Shown here piece after piece: positions 35,671 through 46,654 of a stretch of DNA of 64,000 nucleotides. Source of the DNA: Cyathus striatus. Taxonomy: Eukaryota > Basidiomycota > Agaricomycetes > Agaricales > Nidulariaceae. Under the pieces are notes generated by a model. The model was not told where the DNA came from and made no database searches. It saw only the letters and a program-made list of their open reading frames with translations. Numbering within the stretch: the first letter of the stretch is position 1; every line of letters starts with the position of its first letter. A program made the translations under genes and the position numbers. Where the stretch lies: assembly GCA_025738555.1 (NCBI GenBank), contig JAOVFP010000008.1:1178001-1242000 (forward strand). The letters run 5' to 3'.

Positions 35671-38600
35671 ATGCCTTCAAAGTGCAATGTGTCACCTACA
35701 GCAGAAGCACCAGCTGCTAATCAGAAATGGACTAAACATTCAGTCCAGTTTTGGCCCGCAGTGAGGACTCAAGTAGATCCTAGCAAAAAAGACAAGGAAA
35801 AATCTGAATCTTTAGGAACTCAAAATCAAAGCTCTAACTCACATAGCAAGTCACGGATTACATCACTTACAATTATTGACAAGAATGGAAAGCAAAAAAT
35901 GGTGAAGAATTCACAGTGGCAGCGTGAAATTGACCATAGCAAACAAGATGATATAATTAGTCATGATAACTTGGTTTCTCAGGAGGCTGAACTCTTTGAA
36001 AGTAATATTGAATTGATTGCAGAGGAACAGACAGTCAAGACTGACCAATCATTAAAATCTAAGAGGAAACATGACCACACATCATCAGTTAGTCTATTGT
36101 GTTTTATAATGTACATATCTGATTAATGATTTAGGCAAAAATGAAAGAGTGGTTACAATATCAGGATGAATTTCTTAATGAACTGCTCCACCATGACGGA
36201 AAAGGAGATTATTCAGATAAGGAAAAATGTTCAGCTTGCAAGAATGAAATTGGTTGTTACAAGTGTAAAGACTGCTTTAATGGAAGTTTACTTAAATGCA
36301 AAAAATGTCTTTTAGCAGGGCATGCACAATTGCCTCTGCATAGAATTGAGGTAAGATTAATATTTGTATATGTAATGTACCTTCTTAATATTTGGCACTA
36401 CAAAGTATTGGAATGAGTTCTATTTTGAAAAGGAAACTTTGAAGAATCTTGGACTTCATGTACATCTTGGACATGAGGGAGCATTATGCTCAGATCCAGT
36501 TGACACCCCCACTAATCTGGTTGTTGTGGATAATACTGGAATTCATAATGTTTCAGTCCTTTTCTGTAACTGCAGCAAGCATACATCTATTCCATGGTAT
36601 GCTCAACTAATGCATGCAGGTTGGTTTCCAGCAAGTTTTGTTAGACCACAAACTGCCTTTACATTTGAGTGTCTTGATACATTTCATGAGCTCACACTTC
36701 AAAGCAAGACAAATCTGTATGACTGGTACCATACCCTTTGTCGAAAAACTGACAAGTGCAAGTTGGAGAATGAAAAGGTCAGTAGAAATTAATATTAAAT
36801 ACACCTACTAAAATGTTCAAATAAAAGAGCTATTACAATAAATTTCGGCATGTTGTATGAATGTGGAGAATTTTATTCATGTGTAAACATGCTGGTCGAG
36901 GACAATTTACAGAAGGAATCAGTGGTACAAAAAATGGAGAATTTTCAGTAGAATGTCCAGCATGTCCTCATCCAAATAAAAATCTTCCTAAAGACTGGGA
37001 GAATTCAGAATCATCAAAGTATGTATAGTTTTATTAATGCTTGAATCTATCTAAGCAATGTTGAACTATTAGATTTCTGTACATTATGTATCTTGCAGTT
37101 GATGCTAATTTTAAGTTAAGCTGCAAGGAACGTGGAATTAAAGATATTGAATTAATGCCTGGCTGGGGATCTTTTGTGGAAGAAGAGAGTTATCAGAGCT
37201 ATCTTGCAACACATAAAGAAAATCCTGAGGTGCTAAAATATTGGCATGATAAAATACTACACTAATAAACCTACTTACTAGATTAATACATGTGATTCTG
37301 CACATGATGCAATACTTCAAGCTGGAGTGCACTCTTCCCCAGGACATTCAGTAACTGGGACAGCACTTGTAATTTGCTCACAACATACTCTAATCTGCAG
37401 AAATGGTGCAGGTGACTTGCAAAAAGGAGAATGGTATGAGTATTTCATTATAACCATAACTAAATCTACTATACTTTATACAGATATTGTAATGTGGATT
37501 ACATTTTATTCTCTGCACTAACTGGTATCCTACTTCCATGGATTATGATTACATATGACATTGGATGTCCATGAGAAAATGAATGGAAAATTTTCCTGAG
37601 GAAATGCAAATTCCTTCTAGCACAAAGATTGATGTTGGAGTTCCATCTTGGCATATAAATGGACATGGAAGCTCATGCTGCAGCAACTTTGCTTTGGCAT
37701 ACTTTCCAGGAGCTGGTCATACTTGTGGGGAGAAAGTTGAGACAACATGGTCAAGTAGTAATCTTCTTCGTCCAAGTACACATGAAATAGGACCAGCTGC
37801 TCGACATGAGGTATTAAACAATCAATGGAGTAGTTGGAATTTTCAAAAGACAATTGGATTTCATATGTGTTTAAATTTGTGGTTGAACTATATTATTAAT
37901 ATATTTGATTCAGGTCCACATTTTATTAGGAGATTTAATGAGGCAATACTAATGAGTAAAAAGCACAAAGAGATTTTTGATAAGTTTAATTCAACCTTTT
38001 CATCTACCTTAACAAAAAAATGGAAAGAAGAAATATTAGCATGGAATATGGATTATAAAAGCCCAAGTCCATATGAAGAGCCTGAATGCAGTAAGTATAC
38101 AAATTTTGGTTTAAATGAAGTCTAATATTTTGTTAGCTACTACATTGCAAGATGTTCGACTAGAACTAACTTGTGAGGAGAGTGCTGCTTCTGAAAATCG
38201 AATAGTTTCAAAATATAACATGACATTAACTAAATTTTTGTTCCTTGCATTGGAGCTTGAAGAACAACAGTAGGTTACAAATTTTAACATTATATATATA
38301 TATCTTATTTTGTTACTCAGATGTGTAATGAAGTTTGAAATTTCAAAATTGAGAAAGAATTTATCATCAAAATACATAGCTGATCTTCAAGTTAAACAGA
38401 ATGCTCTGATATCACGAATTCAAAAATGGCAAGAGGTTCAACTATCTTATATGCCAGAAGCAGCTACTGTTATAATCCCTGCAGTAAAAGCATTACATGA
38501 GATTGGATCATCTGATACAGCCACCAACACTATTAAAATTGAGATTCTTCCACTATATCTTCCATTATCACTTTCTGCTGATCTGCATTCTATTTCTGCA

Positions 38601-39539
38601 ATAAAGAAAGTAGCAGATATGGAATTAAGATTGCGAATTGCACAAGCAAAAGATGCATTAGCTGATGTTTGACGTCAAAGGAGAATTATTTCAACCCTGA
38701 AGGAGTTTAAGAGACTAAACACATCTGGAACAGGAGTTAAATCAAATACCTGTGTGTGATCTTTATTTCAGCATTTTGAAAATAAAACACAATGCAGTGC
38801 AGACAGATATCGAGCAGCTTGTACAGCACTTACTGTTCTTGATCCAAAAGGAAATTGGCAGGAAATGTTACTTGAGCTTAAACCAGAGGATATCCAAGGA
38901 CCTGGGAAAGACCCAGATGATCCTTCAAGTGGTGGATGATATGAAATGTCATGGATATGGATGGTTTCTAATAATATCTTAGGAAGCAATAATAATGGTG
39001 TTAATGAATGTCTTAAAGTGGAATGGGCTAAATCACATGCAAGAAGGGACAGGTGGGCTGAAGAGTTACTTATTCTGAGTGAGGAAATGCGAAGAATTAT
39101 TGCATACTATGAATGGAAGGAAGACTGGTGGAGGACTGCAAGTAATACCAGAGAGTATAACTCCCAGGATGGGCTTGATATCAGACAAGGAGTTACAGCA
39201 TATGCACTAAAACAAGCTGCATTATGTCATAGGCTAGCACAGAGCTGTACAGAATGGTGGTTGCTCATGTTTAAAAAACATAATTATTATCCAGATTGGG
39301 CTGAAAAATAGATAGATATGTCAGTATTATCATCAGAGGATTACTCTATGTTGGAAGGTACAAAGCCTGGAATGAGTAAAGATATGGATAATGAAGACAT
39401 GGATGATGAAGACATGGAAGATGAAGATATGGAAGATAATGATATGGAAGATGAATATATAGAAGATGAAATTTATATGAATGATATAATGAATGCAGAT
39501 ACATATGAGCCAATTGACAGTTATGAGATAGAAGATTAG
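35671..39539 (+). pseudogene. KDZ transposase with CxxC cluster (inactivated)
   Basis: ATG at 35671 (MPSKCNVSP). The Lys-rich N-terminus is followed by the Cys cluster (about 36225-36330: CSACKNEIGCYKCKDCF, then CKKCLLAGH). Downstream blocks are FCNCSKHTSIPWYAQLMHAG and TFHELTLQSKTNLYDWYHTL, VDANFKLSCKERG (about 37100-37140), CDSAHDAIL, ICRNGAGDLQKGEWY, ITYDIGCP, then VPSWHINGHGS, GAGHTCGEKVETTW and THEIGPAARHEVLNNQWSSW, all hallmarks of KDZ RNase H-fold transposases. TGA at 37572 after YDIGCP fits a lost CGA, and a 1-nt frame shift follows (about 37580). The C-terminus reads VEWAKSHARRDRWAEEL (about 39018-39070) and ends in an acidic repeat of (M)EDED type to 39539. Several short introns are needed. 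Confidence 0.85.
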
Positions 39540-39639
39540 GTAAATTGTATAGTATATAGTTCTGCAAATAATGAATAAATATTATATAAATGAGTTCTAT
39601 AAGTATACATAATATCAAACAAAGAGTGACAAGCACCCA

Positions 39640-40315
39640 CTAGTATGCATAATAGCATTACAATAATAAAATTATAATAGGAAGCAAAAATGTAATGAGT
39701 ACTTAAGGGTATACATTATAGTATTACAATATAAATAGAAAACATAAACTAATGAGCACTTATGAGTACACATAATGGTATTACAATAGCAATAGGAAAT
39801 GTAAAATAATGAGCACTTATGAGTACACATTATAATATTACAATAATAATAAGAAACATATAGTAATGAGTACTTATGAGTACATATACTAGTATTACAA
39901 TAATAATAGGAAACATATAGTAATGAGTACTTATGAGTACACATACTAGTATTACAGTAATAATAGGAAACATAAAGAATGAGTACTTATGAGTATGCAT
40001 AATAGTATTACAATAATAATAGGAAACATAAAGTAATGAGTACTTATGAGTACACATACTAGTATTACAATAATAATAGAAAACATATAGTAATGAGTAC
40101 TTATGAGTACACATACTAGTATTACAGTAATAATAGGAAACATAAAGTAATGAGTATTTATGAGTACACATAATAGTATTACAATAGCAATAGGGAATGT
40201 GAAGTAATGAGTACTTATGAGTACACATAATACAATTGTAATGATAATAAGAAGCATAAAGTAATGAGTTTTTATGAGTAATCTGTATACTATATATAAT
40301 ATATGCCTCACTCAT
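39640..40315 (-). repeat. 57-bp minisatellite array, right arm
   Basis: About ten units that are the reverse complement of the left array (AGTAATGAGTACTTATGAGT ACACA...). Membrane-like open frames on the minus strand are artefacts of the 57-bp period. Confidence 0.85.
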
Positions 40316-40389
40316 TTAGCCTTGACGTTATATGATATGAACATCATATAACATCGAGGCTAAATGATAAATCTGGCTGACACTTATGA

Positions 40390-42168
40390 ACCTTCCAAGG
40401 AACAAATTCCCAAGTACATTGCATGGCTCATATTTTAAATCTCATTGCAAAAGTAAGCATACAAATTTATCATAATTATTTTAATCTAATACATGAATGT
40501 ATACAGATGTACACTTCATTCTTCTTCAAGAAGAGAGCTGGAAGAAAGAATGCAGCTGTATCGAGTGATGAACTAGTTGTAGATGATGAACAGGAGGAGG
40601 ATATAGCAGTGCAAGAGGAAATGGATGTTGATGATGAGGTATTGGCTGATGATGATGGTCATGAAACCTATAATCGTGCAATGATTGGTTCTATTCATGA
40701 TCGAGCTATTCAATGGATGAAGCAGAATAGAAGAGTTGTGATTCCAGCTGAGGAACTAAAAGCCACATCTCAAATTATACCAAAGGTAAGTATGTTCAAC
40801 TTAATTATTAATTTCTGAAATTAAATACTCTATTAGGTCTCTGGACTTGCATGCTGTGTTCATGATTCTGATGCTCTGCATAGAGCTTTTGATGATATGG
40901 TTCAGAAGAATGACACCCTGCAAGGTTTCAAGCATACTCTTGATCATCATGTTGCAACACATTGGAACTCAGACTTTACTTGTCTGAGTTCACATTTATT
41001 TTTTCAAAGGGAGATTCAGCAAATCACTGCTATTACAGAATACAGGTTGAGAGCTTATCATCTTAGTGACAGGCAGTGGGAGATGGTTGAGAACTTGGTT
41101 GATGTACTCAATGTATGTGCATTTCTAATAATTTAATTTATTACTCAAATTTGTTGCAGATTTTTAAGGAGGCAACAGACTGGATAAAGTTCCCTTAATC
41201 ATGGAAACACCACCCATTTTCCATGATTTAAAACTTTCTCTGGAATACATTAGAGATTCACTCTCAGAAGAAGATGAAGGCAAGCTCAACAATGACCATC
41301 CAAAACTTCCAGCTGTTATGAGAGTGGCAGCACATGCATCACTCCTAGTACTTGAGAAGTATATGACTCTCACTAGTAAGTCATAAATATATTACATTGC
41401 AATTGGTGTGTATACATTATTATTTTTATTATTTTTATTATTGATTGATATTATTTAGTAATGTGTCCTGACAGAAAGCTTGAGTGGTTCAAAGTCCGTG
41501 GTTATAACACTCAACAGGTACAGGACATCATGAACATTGTTATAAAGAGGTGGGAAACATCTTATAAGTCTTCATCTTCAGAGGCAATAGTTGTTCCTCA
41601 AGTGCCACAAGTGTGTTTTAATTAATTATATTATATCTAAGTAACTAATTAGTTTTATAGAAAAAGTCAAGTTGATTTGTTCACAAGCTGAACACATTAT
41701 AGTTCATAATGTTGACAGCATTCAAGATTATTTAAGTGAACCAGTTGTTAGTACAGAGGTGATAATGCACTCTGGTGGGCATTAGCTGAAACAAAACAAC
41801 CTACCATTTCACAGATGGCAATGGATTATAATAGTGCCCCAGGTCAGTCATTTTATTTTATTTTGTTTCTTATATCTTCTAAATTGCCTACAGCATCAAG
41901 TGTTGATGCAGAGCATGCTTTTTCAGTTGGCTGCAGACAGATCAATTTTATGCAACATAATATGACATCAAATACTTTCAGGGTAAAGATGGCACTTGGG
42001 TCTTGGTCAAAAGGACCACTCTTTCCAGGTATTCATGCAGTTTCAGCAATGCTTTCAACAAAGGATAAAGCAGTCAGCAAATCTGTTAATAAGGACAGTT
42101 TAAATTCTTCAGGTGGTGAAGAATTTGATTTTGAAGGTATTGAAGGTGACAGTTCTGATGAACTTTGA
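40390..42168 (+). pseudogene. hAT transposase, C-terminal half with dimerisation domain
   Basis: Reading resumes at TFQGTNSQVHCMAHILNLIAK (40390-40452 region), then an acidic exon from 40508, VSGLACCVHDSDALHRAF (about 40838-40893), HVATHWNSDF (about 40950), IFHDLKLSLEYIRDSL (about 41217-41264), LLVLEKYMTL, and WWALAETK (about 41778-41800). The C-terminal dimerisation motif reads SSVDAEHAFSVGCRQINFMQ (about 41896-41957), then NTFRVKMALGSW, ending at 42168 after an acidic tail. The canonical Arg of AERAFS is His here (CAT at 41914), and VRC is VHC; both fit CGT/CGC-to-CAT change at a CpG. Several short introns are needed. Confidence 0.85.
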
Positions 42169-42527
42169 AATAATTAAGCAGAAGTAACCAAATTTTGAAT
42201 GTATTTCCATTTTATATATGTACAGTATATTTAAATTGAATATAAATTAGCTATGAATATTTTCCTGTACTCATGCTGATCATAACAACCCAAAAATCAT
42301 GCAAAATGGCGAAGAAATGACCAAGCTACATTGAAATTATGCAGAGGCAATCTACTACAAGCCTATTTACATAATAAATGTGGGGTCCTGAGCAGTTTCG
42401 TCCAAAATCCGCTCCATCCATCCGTAATCCATCCAAATTAGGTTTCGATCTGCAGATTAAATTGCAGATGGATCCGAGATCCATCCATGTCAGTCCCTAT
42501 TTGAGCATGGTCGTTAGACTTTCCATA

Positions 42528-43850
42528 GTACAGTGGCTGTGGAACAGATACCAACTCTGTGGTATGGACATATTAAATTGCTATTGTCTATCTCTTTTTT
42601 TCTATGCATTGTAAATGCTAAGTTATGAATGATAGAATGCATGTTTCAAAAGATGTGTTTGGAATTGACCTGGCCTGGAATGACATCTGGGGTTGTTGGA
42701 GTGCAAGTAAGTAAGGCCTTATGGTACAGTGGAACACAAGTAGTACTGTGATACTGTACATTGTCTTAAGAAACAAGCAGTGATCCCATTTTTATCTGCG
42801 AATTGTAGTAGACACTTTGTGAATGGGTGACTTTCCACAGGGTTTAGAAACACAGATTAAATTTCTAAACGTCTTAAGTGAGATGAGCCGAAATGCCGTT
42901 TTACAAATCAGTACACATTGACAGCTGATCTTGAAACCACCCCCATCCTAGGTGGTGCATCTGGAAGAGGCCTCCCCCCCCTTCTTCTAGTTCTAAACAC
43001 CATCTCTAAACATTTTTTCGAGATCCAATGTCAACCGATTTGGTGCATCCTCATTATCAAAATGTTATCATGTCCCTTCAACTTATACTGGCATATCACT
43101 AGCACTCTTCAATGTTGTCAACATTCAACTTATGTTCAACAACAATAGCTCTTGAACTACTCTTCATTGAGTGTAACTTTCTAAGTATATTTTTTCTCAG
43201 GTCTACAGCACCATATTCTGAATGTACATTAAATTAAGCATCAAATGTCTGATACTCATACTTAAGACATTTACATTCAGGCCCAACTAAGACCTATAAA
43301 CTAATTGCTCTGTGTACTGTACAGTACCACCTATGCAATAACAGACTAGTAAAACCTTTGCAAATGTCCACAGGTTGAATAAGCTCTTCATCAATGGCAC
43401 AATAAGATTAAGCTCTCAGGAACATGACTCAGGGTATTTGCTATAGTTTCTACTTACGATGTATGCTGTCTCATGTTACAGTTTAGAAATAAATTCTACT
43501 TTCTTCTGAACAACACTCACTTAAGTTTAGAAAAATAATCTGGGATTCTAAATGCTGTGGAAAGCTATCCAATGATAGAATGCATGTTTCGGAAGATGTA
43601 CTTAACAGGATGAAATGTGAATACTTACAAGAACACATAGCCCAGTGGACTAAATAGTGTCCCTGAATCTTGCTCTTATAGTCTACTCAGGTTTCAATTT
43701 TTATTGGTGAATTGTAGATGCTTTATGAGTGATTGAGTGTATGTTTCTAATAATATACTATGTGCTGGAATTGAACTGGTGTACTTTAGAAGACTGAAAG
43801 CAAGTGAATATAGGAGTGCATGGTGCAGGGGACTAAGCAGGCATCTTGGC
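42528..43850. repeat. Right part of the 215-bp tandem array
   Basis: Continuation of 13204-13655 after the nest: AATGATAGAATGCATGTTTC blocks near 42625 and 43573, GCAAGTAAGTAAGGCC near 42706, and TGAATTGTAGATGCTTTATG near 43710. Units are more diverged and less regular than on the left. No gene. Confidence 0.55.
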
Positions 43851-43853
43851 ATT

Positions 43854-44430
43854 GTAGAGCAGGCAAAATGCCTGCGATGCGAAACGCGATATCTCGCACA
43901 TCTGAAGACGTTCCAAATCTGATTACGTAATCACGCATCACGCATCATTGATGCATCCGTATGCATTCCGCTCGCATTCTTTCCCTAATCTCTCCTTCCC
44001 ACTCATTTGTTTCAATCTTTCCTCAAAATATACTTCTTCGTACACCGTCCCGACTACACCAATCCCCTGCGACACTCCGAGTTCTCAAAATAGCTCTAAC
44101 ATCGGCACCGACACCAGACCCTATTGTTTGGAAAACTAGTCTCCTCGCAAACTCCTCAATTCACTGGACTTCTGTACTCGAGTTTTCTATTCAATCTTTA
44201 TGTTTCAAGCTATGTTCTTTATAATAATTTACATTCCTTCTTCCGATGTACACAGTCTTACTTATTTTAGATTTATCGGTTTTTCTGGTATATAAATCCC
44301 TGTAGTTACACTACAGAAATCTAATCAATTTTCCTTCACCTTAGAACACCCCAGATCAGACGGACGTCTCGATCGACTTGTTTATTATTCTTTGTCTAGG
44401 TACACTCAACCGACTTACCACCTCTTCAGC
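43854..44430 (+). repeat. Solo-LTR-like repeat R1, CG-rich copy
   Basis: TGTAGAGCAGGCAAAATGCC (43854) to CACCTCTTCA (about 44427), flanked by GCAT on both sides (4-bp direct repeat). Part of it (TGATTACGTAATCACG and CCTCAAAATATACTTCTTCG) also resembles lead-in sequence of units 2 and 3 (6050-6140 and 10655-10765). CG dinucleotides are frequent. Confidence 0.55.
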
Positions 44431-44499
44431 ATATCATGTCTGAAATGAGATCTGATTCTGGAAGCCATTCCAGATGTTGTGGAAAGTCACCCATTTGTA

Positions 44500-44910
44500 A
44501 TGACCTTTGGGCTATATGTCTGGGGTCCTGTGGCAATTCAGTCACTTTGCCCCTTCCCTAGGGCCACAGATAAGCTATCACATACCAGAAGGAATTATAA
44601 ATCACCATGGGAAGAATGAAGTACTTATTTCCCTCTGGGTATTGAGTACGTTTTGCATTCTGATGTTAAAAAAAGGGTGCAACCAATCTTTTTTTTTTTA
44701 TGCAGGAGGTGCAAAGCTAGTGAAATTAGAATTTAGAGTTAAATAAGCGTGGTCTCATCGCCTCTAGTAAAAGGAAACTGCCGACATCGTTTCAGCACCT
44801 GGTTGAAAGGAATTGCGAGATTGACTAAGTTTACTGGAGAAGACAAGCTATGGCGGCATTCAATTTTGCTTTCTGTATTTTAAAACCAATGAAATCTTGT
44901 GTACCAGACT
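44500..44910. repeat. Dispersed repeat R, copy 2 (left portion)
   Basis: Closely matches 3385-3735 (TATATGTCTGGGGTCCTGTG, TATTGAGTACGTTTTGCATT, GACAAGCTATGGCGGCATTC). It is cut at ACCAGACT by E6; the remaining 30 bases of the repeat are at 46411-46439. Confidence 0.7.
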
Positions 44911-46402
44911 ATGGTTGCCAAGGAGTATCAGCCAGGATTTCGAACCACTCAAAGTCCACATTCTTTGCGAAAGAGCCGAACAAGCATCGAACGGCATCCG
45001 TTTCTAGGAACAGTAATAGAACTTAATTATTTTATATTACGTAATACAGATTCTTACCGGTACTTACCCTCTTGCCCTCTGAAACAATACCAGAGTATTG
45101 CCAGAAAACCAAAATACATAGGCCTAGTAAGTTATGTATTTGTGAGAGCACATATATATATATGAATGGTAAGTAATGTGATTAGAAAGTGTGACTTTAA
45201 TTCAATTGCATACAAAAGTTCAATGTAGGTACTACGGTTGGATATAGTTGCTATTGTCATGATATACTTATATTCAGTGCCGCTCAACTTGCCTATTCAA
45301 CTGTCTCACTATCTAGTACCAAGTCTACAAACTTGCTATGTTCAACATGTTACCTGTACCTCTTGTGTGTTTAATTAGTCCACTGTATATTAGTTTTAGA
45401 TATGTTGAGATAATGTGAACAAAATGTTGCGGCAAACAGCAACTCGATATCAGAGCATAAAAGTTTGAATATACAGTAAATTCGTAAACATTAGAGTTGC
45501 TTTAGAGCATATCGAACTTAGAACATCGCTCATGTCGAGTTCATGCATACATGTAGACAATGACTAAGAATCAGTCACCTCGCACCTCAAGCCAATCAGT
45601 ATAAATATTCAGATATGCATAACTTGTATGACTTGTAATAGTACTAGTAAATAGCTTAAATACTGCCGTTATATCTTCAATAAATTCAGATCACCATGCA
45701 CACCATAAGAGTATTACTTAGAAAAAGCCTTTAAGACTCGGTGTTCCACTTTGTTTCACTCGTAAGTGTAAGTAAGTTAATCGTCTATGAAGCACCTGAA
45801 AGAGATGCATAAATGGCCCTCTACAGATAGCAGCCCGTTTAAATACCTCGCAGTCTGTCTCTGTGTGTCTCGTAAAAGGAAATACATGCATTGAACTGTT
45901 GGACAGAAATGTCTAGTCTTGTAAACTAAGTGCATACATAGTTGCTATTGCACTTCTGAAAAACCAACTTTATTTGTGTGGTACATTCTCACTTTACTAA
46001 GATCATTCAAGTTGATTTAAAGACTTTCAACTCCCAACTCATTGACCAAGTAATTGAAAAGTGCCCTTGTCAAATATATACTAACTATGTAATGAAGATA
46101 ATATGTGCGAAATGTGGTTGCAGGGTAGCGTGAACACAAGGCTGAAAGGCTGAAAGACTGAAAGTCAATCGAACACTGCCCTTACCATCAGTGCGCTCAT
46201 TTCCGATAATAAGCGCGTGGTGAAATAAGAAGCGCCGGTCCCTTGGTGTAAATTAGGCAAGAGTGACAGTGTTTTGGGTAACTTGGCGTTTGATTTGGCT
46301 CAGTTTCAGGGTAGAAGTTTATAGACAGACGGATCTGTCATTGGCTTTGAATTGAAATGGGGGTGCGAGTGCGAAATCCTGGCTGATACTCCTCGGCAAC
46401 CG
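44911..46402. mobile_element. Element E6, non-autonomous, hAT-like
   Basis: Inverted ends: TGGTTGCCAAGGAGTATCAG (from 44912) and CTGATACTCCTCGGCAACCG (to 46402), about 32 bp with two or three mismatches, continuing with CCAGGATTTCG on both sides. The flanks ACCAGACT (44903-44910) and TACAGACT (46403-46410) share CAGACT, consistent with a slightly mutated 8-bp duplication. About 1.5 kb, no coding region seen. Confidence 0.7.
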
Positions 46403-46654
46403 TACAGACTCCTTAAGATTGCGTTCAAATTGTGTTAGTGGGGATGCCCAACGCCTATATGTCACGCGGCCCGGGAATGTCACACTGCGTCACACTGCTG
46501 TCACAAAACTTGAAGTCAGCTTCGTTTACCTCATTTCTTCACCAAATTGGCACATATTATACACCATTTTGTAGCTTAAAATGAGTAGAATGCATCTATA
46601 TATACAACTACATACATTTATAGGTATTTAGGGTAAAATATTAAGATACAATGC

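Larger units (their letters stand above)
23852..40388 (+). mobile_element. KDZ-superfamily element (about 16.5 kb) with minisatellite terminal repeats
   Basis: Ends carry GTGTCAGCC (23855-23863) and GGCTGACAC (40375-40383), then a palindromic block (GGCTAAATGA-type stems with TATGATAT centres, 23875-23930 and 40310-40370), then inverted arrays of a 57-bp repeat. The body contains a KDZ transposase gene near its right end, a second broken gene on the minus strand, a MITE and a solo-LTR-like copy. KDZ (Kyakuja-Dileera-Zisupton) elements are known from fungi and can be large. Insertion is within the hAT transposase gene. Confidence 0.75.
22313..42499 (+). mobile_element. hAT-superfamily element, split by the KDZ insertion
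   Basis: Termini TAGGGACTGACATGGAT (22313-22329) and ATCCATGTCAGTCCCTA (42483-42499), flanked by an exact 8-bp duplication TTTGAGCA (22305-22312 and 42500-42507), the classic hAT signature. Further subterminal inverted words (ATCTGCAGAT-like, GGATGGATCC-like) occur near 22395-22445 and 42415-42480. Without the KDZ insertion the element is about 3.65 kb, normal for an autonomous hAT. It is inserted in the right terminal repeat of E3. Confidence 0.9.
13656..42527. mobile_element. Element E3 (outer element of the nest; own length about 2.5 kb)
   Basis: E3 survives in three pieces: 13656-13667, 19824-22304 and 42508-42527. Its ends are inverted: TATGGAAAGTCTA on the left and TAGACTTTCCATA (42515-42527) on the right, flanked by GTACAG at 13650-13655 and 42528-42533. 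The inverted ends continue inward for over 100 bp: 19824-19970 matches the reverse complement of about 22175-22304 (for example GTGGTCGTACGGTACGT near 19950 and ACGTACCGTACGACCAC near 22177). E4 sits in its left terminal repeat and the hAT element in its right one. The only coding signal seen is the candidate exon at 20484-20655. A 6-bp duplication and long TIRs do not by themselves assign a superfamily. Confidence 0.7.
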
